A stretch of DNA of 8,235 nt. It comes from Elusimicrobiota bacterium. Lineage in GTDB: Bacteria > Elusimicrobiota > Elusimicrobia > UBA1565 > UBA9628. Positions 4,978 through 8,235 of the stretch are shown piece by piece. The notes under the pieces were generated by a model that ran no database searches, had not been told where the DNA came from, and saw only the letters and a list, made by a program, of their open reading frames with translations. Every line of letters starts with the position of its first letter. Positions within the stretch are counted from its first letter, which is position 1. The DNA is taken from contig JAQUNT010000080.1 of the NCBI GenBank assembly GCA_028717525.1, positions 1 to 8,235 on the forward strand, in the 5' to 3' direction. Both the position numbers and the translations under genes were made by a program.

Positions 4978-7900
4978 CCACGACGATCTTCTGGGTCTTG
5001 CTGCCCCCGGAGCCGGACATGTGCACGAGATAGATCCCGCTGGCCACCCGGTTGCCCGCGACGTTGGTTCCGAACCAGTCCACGGAGCCCTTGCCCGGCT
5101 GAACGTCGCCGTCGAAGAGGGTGCCCACCAGCGTGCCGTTGAGGGTGTAGAGCTTGATGGTGATGTGCCCGGCGCTGGCGACCTCATATTTGACGGTGGC
5201 CTTCTCTCCCCGTGCCGGGTTGAAGATGTTGTTGTACGCCGTGAGCTTGCTGGATCCAGCACTGGTCAGGTTGAGCGCGTTGGAGAGTCCCAATGAGACC
5301 GTGCTGCCCGTCACGTTGTAGCCGAACAACTCCAGGTAGACCGTGCCCGCGGACGGGAAGCAGCGCGAGAAGGCCCAGAGCTGGCCGCCGCTGGCCAGGC
5401 AGGATCCCGTGCTCAGGCGCACCTGGCCCGTGATCGCGCCCAGGGCATTGCTCACCGAGCCCGGGACCACGTTCAGGAAGCTGATGGTCGCGCTGCTCGC
5501 GGAGTTGGGAATCACGTTCTTGGCTTGGTCGCGCAGCTGGGCAAAGGCGAAGGTGTAGTCCTGCGTCTGCGGCCAGGTGGTCACGATGACGGAGAAGTCG
5601 AGGGTATCCCTGTCGAAAACCGCCGCTTTGACGCTCCCGCTCAGGGCTCCGGCGCGAGTATACTCGAAGGCCAAAGTGTAGGGCCGCGCGGAATTGACCC
5701 CGCTGTTGAAGCCGCCCGCCACCTGCAGGAAGAACTGGCCGGCCGACGCGTTGTCATAGCGCAAGGTCATGGTCCGTTGCGCCGAGGTGCAGTCGCTCTC
5801 GTCGCAGTAGGCGAAGGACGAGGGGACCTCGGCGACGATCTTGTGGCGGAGGTCGAAGAGGGCCAGGCCGTAGCCCATGTAGTAGCCGTCGGCGGGCTGG
5901 CTGTGCTCCGGCAGAGCGATGGTGATCGTGATGCGGCCCGGCCCCGCTGCGAAGGTGTAGAAGTCGGTATGCCCGCCCGGCGTGATCGCGCCGGTCACGG
6001 AGCTCATGGTGCTCACGTCCAAGGCGCTCTCGAACCCGGTGTGCTCCTCGTTGGAGCTCAGGAGCAGCCCGTGCGCCGTGAAGCGCGGGATGATCGAGCT
6101 GTTCTGCACCGTGCCGCCGCAGGACGCCACCGAGCCCCGACTGTCCACCCGCTTGAGCGCATCGAGCAACTCTTCGAAGCTCTCCGGGAAGAACTGCAGG
6201 GCTTGGAAGACCAGCCCGTCCGAGCATTGCCGGCCCGGCCCCGTGCCCAGGCGCGCGATCTGGTCGGCGCGGATGTCCCAGAGCGCCTGGCTGGCGAACA
6301 CGCTGTCCAAGTGGATCTCCCCGTACCAAGCGTGGTCCTGGTAGCCGCCGACCGGCAGGGGGTTGCAGGCGGTTCCCGCGCACAGCCGCATGCACATGTC
6401 GTAGGCCCAGGTCTTGGAGGGGTCGTGGCAGTCCAGCTCCCGCAGCGGCGGCTCGGGCCGGTTGTAGAAGGCGCCGATGGAGGATTCGTTGAGGGCGGTG
6501 GCGGCGAAGTAGTCGGCCATGGCCTCGGAGATGGCGCCGGCCTGCCCGAAGTTCTGGATCGACCAGATCTTCTCCAGGACGTAGTGCACGTACTCGTGGC
6601 GCGGGACCGTGGCGTCATCGGTCTGGTCGTCGGAAGGCGTGGTGCCGCTGAGGGAGGTGTCCCCGAAGTTCAGGTTGTCGTAGTCGGGATTGTAGTATGG
6701 GTCGGTGATGCTGGGCCCCATCAGCGCGATGGCGTTGACCGGCCGGCTGTTGATGTCGGCCGCGGCGCCGCCGTTGACCCCGGGCGCATAGCCGGCCCCG
6801 TAGAGGCCGCCGGCCGGGCCGTCGGCGAAGAAATCGTGCATGCCGTTGAGGTGGTAGAACAGGCTGATCTCGCTGCGCAGGCTCTCGTAGGTGGTGTTCG
6901 TGCTCCAGGCCAGGTCGGCCACGCCGGTGCTGTTCGGGTTGGGCAGGATGAGGTAGCTGGAGATGCTCACGTCGTAGCCGTACTGCCGCTCGTCCTGGGA
7001 GTTGGACTGGAGCCGCAGCTGGTAGGCGCTGCCGGCCACGGCCGTGCCCCGGAAGGCGCCGCGGTCGCCGTAGAAAGTCCCCACCGGGTTGCCGGCGGGA
7101 TCCAGGATGGCGAGCTCGTCGTCGTCGGTGACCGCGACCCCCTCGTTGATGGCCCCGCCCACGGTCCCCACCTCGAACCGGTCGAAGACCGGCAGGACCT
7201 TGACCACGGTGTGGTTGGGGTGCGTGGGGTCGGAGTCCGTGACGTACACCTGGGAGGTCAGGGTCGCGCTGCTCGGATAGGGGTGCGGGGAGGAAACCGC
7301 GGTGTTCTTCGTGTACCAGAGGCCGCCGCCGTTGTCGTAGTGGGCGCTGGGGCCGCGGAAGTTGGAGACGTTGACATAGGGACCCTGCAGTTGGGTGAAC
7401 ATGGCGCCCTGCTTGGTGCTGCAGTAGTGGCCGTCGCCGTAGTAGGAATCGTTGTAGGTGGCGGCCAAGGTGCTGGCATCGACCACGTAGACGTTCTGGT
7501 GGCGGAAGGGCCGCCGCTGCAGAGTACTCTTGATCGGGTCCACGTCGTAGACCTCTCCCGAGATGTCCCCCGTGCTCAGGCAGACCGAGACGAAGCGCAG
7601 GTCGTTGTAGCGGAAGAGCACCGCCCCGGAGTGCGCGTCGACGTAATAGCGCCAGAGCGCGGCCCGGCTCCGCGCGGTGAACTTCCAGGCCAGGCGCGGC
7701 CGGCCCGTGTCCTCGTCCGGGAGGACCACCAAGGCGCCGCGGCCGGAGGGGGCGACCCCCGCGTCCCGGCGCACCGCGGCCGCGGCCTCTTCGGCCGTGA
7801 CGGTCGGCCTCACGTCCAGAGCCAGGTCCGGCTCGTAGCGCGAATGGACCCCGGTCACCGCGCCGCGCGCGTCGAGGTGGACCTTGACCCGGGAGAACTC

Positions 7901-8235
7901 GACGGGAAGGCCCCGGTAGGTCTGCCGGTAGAGGACATGGCGGTCGCCGCCGCCCGAGGAGACCCGCTCCACGGACAGGACCGCGGGATCGACGCCGAGC
8001 AGGCCGCGCTGCTCGGTCAGGAACGCGGCCGCGGCCTCCTGCGGCCGCCCCGGATGCGGGGCCGAAGCCCCTTCCACGAGGGCGGAGGGCATGCCGGTGC
8101 GGCCGTCGAACCGGATCTTCCAGCGGCCGCCCTGGCCCTGGTTGAAGGAGTCGAAGGCGGCGCGCGACCGGGCGGAGGGCTGCCGGCGCACGGTCCCGGG
8201 AAGCTGGTTGAGCGCGAAGCGCTTGGAGTCCGCGC
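4970..8235 (-). CDS. Secreted thermolysin/fungalysin-like zinc metalloprotease precursor (5' end beyond window)
   Basis: The frame is open to the right edge. A GTG at 8191 would give 1073 residues, but coding sequence continues upstream and no signal peptide lies inside, so the true start is outside. Numbering is from 8191. Residues of about 50-200 form an FTP plus PepSY propeptide (RQTYRGLPVEFSRVKVHLD; then WKF and WRYYVDAHSGAVLFRYND), an inhibitory pro-region. About 200-420 is beta-rich insert sequence. The catalytic gluzincin part has H532-E-Y-V-H536, E556 in SEAMADYF exactly 20 residues after H536 (as thermolysin H146/E166), D560 like thermolysin D170, and H627 in GEIHLDS, like H231. About 733-844 is a PPC-type beta domain. 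Residues 981-1073 are a FlgD-like Ig tail (KLYTLNGTLVGTL, GNRVASGIYLV, KIVVVK), a type found at the C-terminus of exported proteins. Many cysteines fit disulfides outside the cytoplasm. It is probably self-processed on export to digest protein outside the cell. Peptidase class is secure; M4 versus M36 is open. Confidence 0.88.
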   Translation of the reverse strand, partial: ADSKRFALNQLPGTVRRQPSARSRAAFDSFNQGQGGRWKIRFDGRTGMPSALVEGASAPHPGRPQEAAAAFLTEQRGLLGVDPAVLSVERVSSGGGDRHVLYRQTYRGLPVEFSRVKVHLDARGAVTGVHSRYEPDLALDVRPTVTAEEAAAAVRRDAGVAPSGRGALVVLPDEDTGRPRLAWKFTARSRAALWRYYVDAHSGAVLFRYNDLRFVSVCLSTGDISGEVYDVDPIKSTLQRRPFRHQNVYVVDASTLAATYNDSYYGDGHYCSTKQGAMFTQLQGPYVNVSNFRGPSAHYDNGGGLWYTKNTAVSSPHPYPSSATLTSQVYVTDSDPTHPNHTVVKVLPVFDRFEVGTVGGAINEGVAVTDDDELAILDPAGNPVGTFYGDRGAFRGTAVAGSAYQLRLQSNSQDERQYGYDVSISSYLILPNPNSTGVADLAWSTNTTYESLRSEISLFYHLNGMHDFFADGPAGGLYGAGYAPGVNGGAAADINSRPVNAIALMGPSITDPYYNPDYDNLNFGDTSLSGTTPSDDQTDDATVPRHEYVHYVLEKIWSIQNFGQAGAISEAMADYFAATALNESSIGAFYNRPEPPLRELDCHDPSKTWAYDMCMRLCAGTACNPLPVGGYQDHAWYGEIHLDSVFASQALWDIRADQIARLGTGPGRQCSDGLVFQALQFFPESFEELLDALKRVDSRGSVASCGGTVQNSSIIPRFTAHGLLLSSNEEHTGFESALDVSTMSSVTGAITPGGHTDFYTFAAGPGRITITIALPEHSQPADGYYMGYGLALFDLRHKIVAEVPSSFAYCDESDCTSAQRTMTLRYDNASAGQFFLQVAGGFNSGVNSARPYTLAFEYTRAGALSGSVKAAVFDRDTLDFSVIVTTWPQTQDYTFAFAQLRDQAKNVIPNSASSATISFLNVVPGSVSNALGAITGQVRLSTGSCLASGGQLWAFSRCFPSAGTVYLELFGYNVTGSTVSLGLSNALNLTSAGSSKLTAYNNIFNPARGEKATVKYEVASAGHITIKLYTLNGTLVGTLFDGDVQPGKGSVDWFGTNVAGNRVASGIYLVHMSGSGGSKTQKIVVVK
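6584..6598 (-). other. HEYVH zinc-binding and catalytic motif of the metalloprotease
   Basis: The codons encode H532-E533-Y534-V535-H536. The two His bind zinc and the Glu activates water. The third ligand, E556, follows 20 residues later, and H627 is the likely transition-state His. The motif is intact, so the enzyme is predicted active. The HEY start is like M36 fungalysins (HEYGH); the 20-residue spacing also fits M4. Confidence 0.85.

Noticed and set aside
5754..6618. Shadow frames of 186-213 codons inside the metalloprotease gene
   Set aside because: They overlap the catalytic domain in other frames, are Arg/Ala/Pro-rich as expected from GC bias, and show no motif.
8189..8191. GTG at 8191 as the start of the metalloprotease
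   Set aside because: The frame continues upstream to the window edge with normal coding sequence (ADSKRFALNQLPGT), no signal peptide follows the GTG, and secreted FTP-type precursors need one.
1..8235. CRISPR array, insertion sequence, attachment site or rRNA
   Set aside because: No regularly spaced repeats, transposase-like protein, terminal inverted repeats or rRNA segments were found on reading both strands.

Overview
The window is strongly GC-rich bacterial chromosomal DNA, with G or C at most third codon positions. It holds four protein genes and one tRNA gene. Nothing mobile, no CRISPR array and no rRNA is visible. The secreted metalloprotease ends in a FlgD-like C-terminal Ig module. 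The membrane protein has a cleavable signal peptide and a long Ala/Pro-rich linker. Both styles are familiar to me from Elusimicrobiota and related Gram-negative groups, so an Elusimicrobiota-like genome is my best guess. This is inference; no taxonomic marker was compared.

Layout from left to right. (1) Positions 1-1088, minus: start of an MFS-like membrane protein that runs off the left edge. (2) 1194-1613, minus: a stand-alone CheY-like receiver protein with all phosphotransfer residues. (3) 1614-1701: an 88-bp divergent promoter region. (4) 1702-1777, plus: a complete tRNA-Ile with GAT anticodon and encoded CCA. (5) 1786-4977, plus: ileS, a eukaryote-like (type 2) isoleucyl-tRNA synthetase, starting 8 nt after the tRNA. 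(6) 4970-8235, minus: a large secreted thermolysin/fungalysin-like metalloprotease precursor. Its 5' end lies beyond the right edge, and its last 8 bases overlap the end of ileS tail to tail.

Four points stand out. First, the HIGH signature of IleRS reads G-V-H-H, the swapped GxHH form reported in some type 2 IleRS enzymes and linked there to extreme mupirocin resistance. Second, the synthetase gene sits directly behind the gene for its own substrate tRNA, so one transcript could supply both. Third, all three gene starts visible here lack a Shine-Dalgarno sequence. Two have a perfect TATAAT box 6-7 nt before the ATG, and the third would have an 8-nt leader after tRNA processing. This suggests leaderless or near-leaderless translation. 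Fourth, no intrinsic terminator is seen at the convergent overlap.

There is no stretch over 300 bases without a gene. The gaps are 1089-1193, 1614-1701 and 1778-1785.
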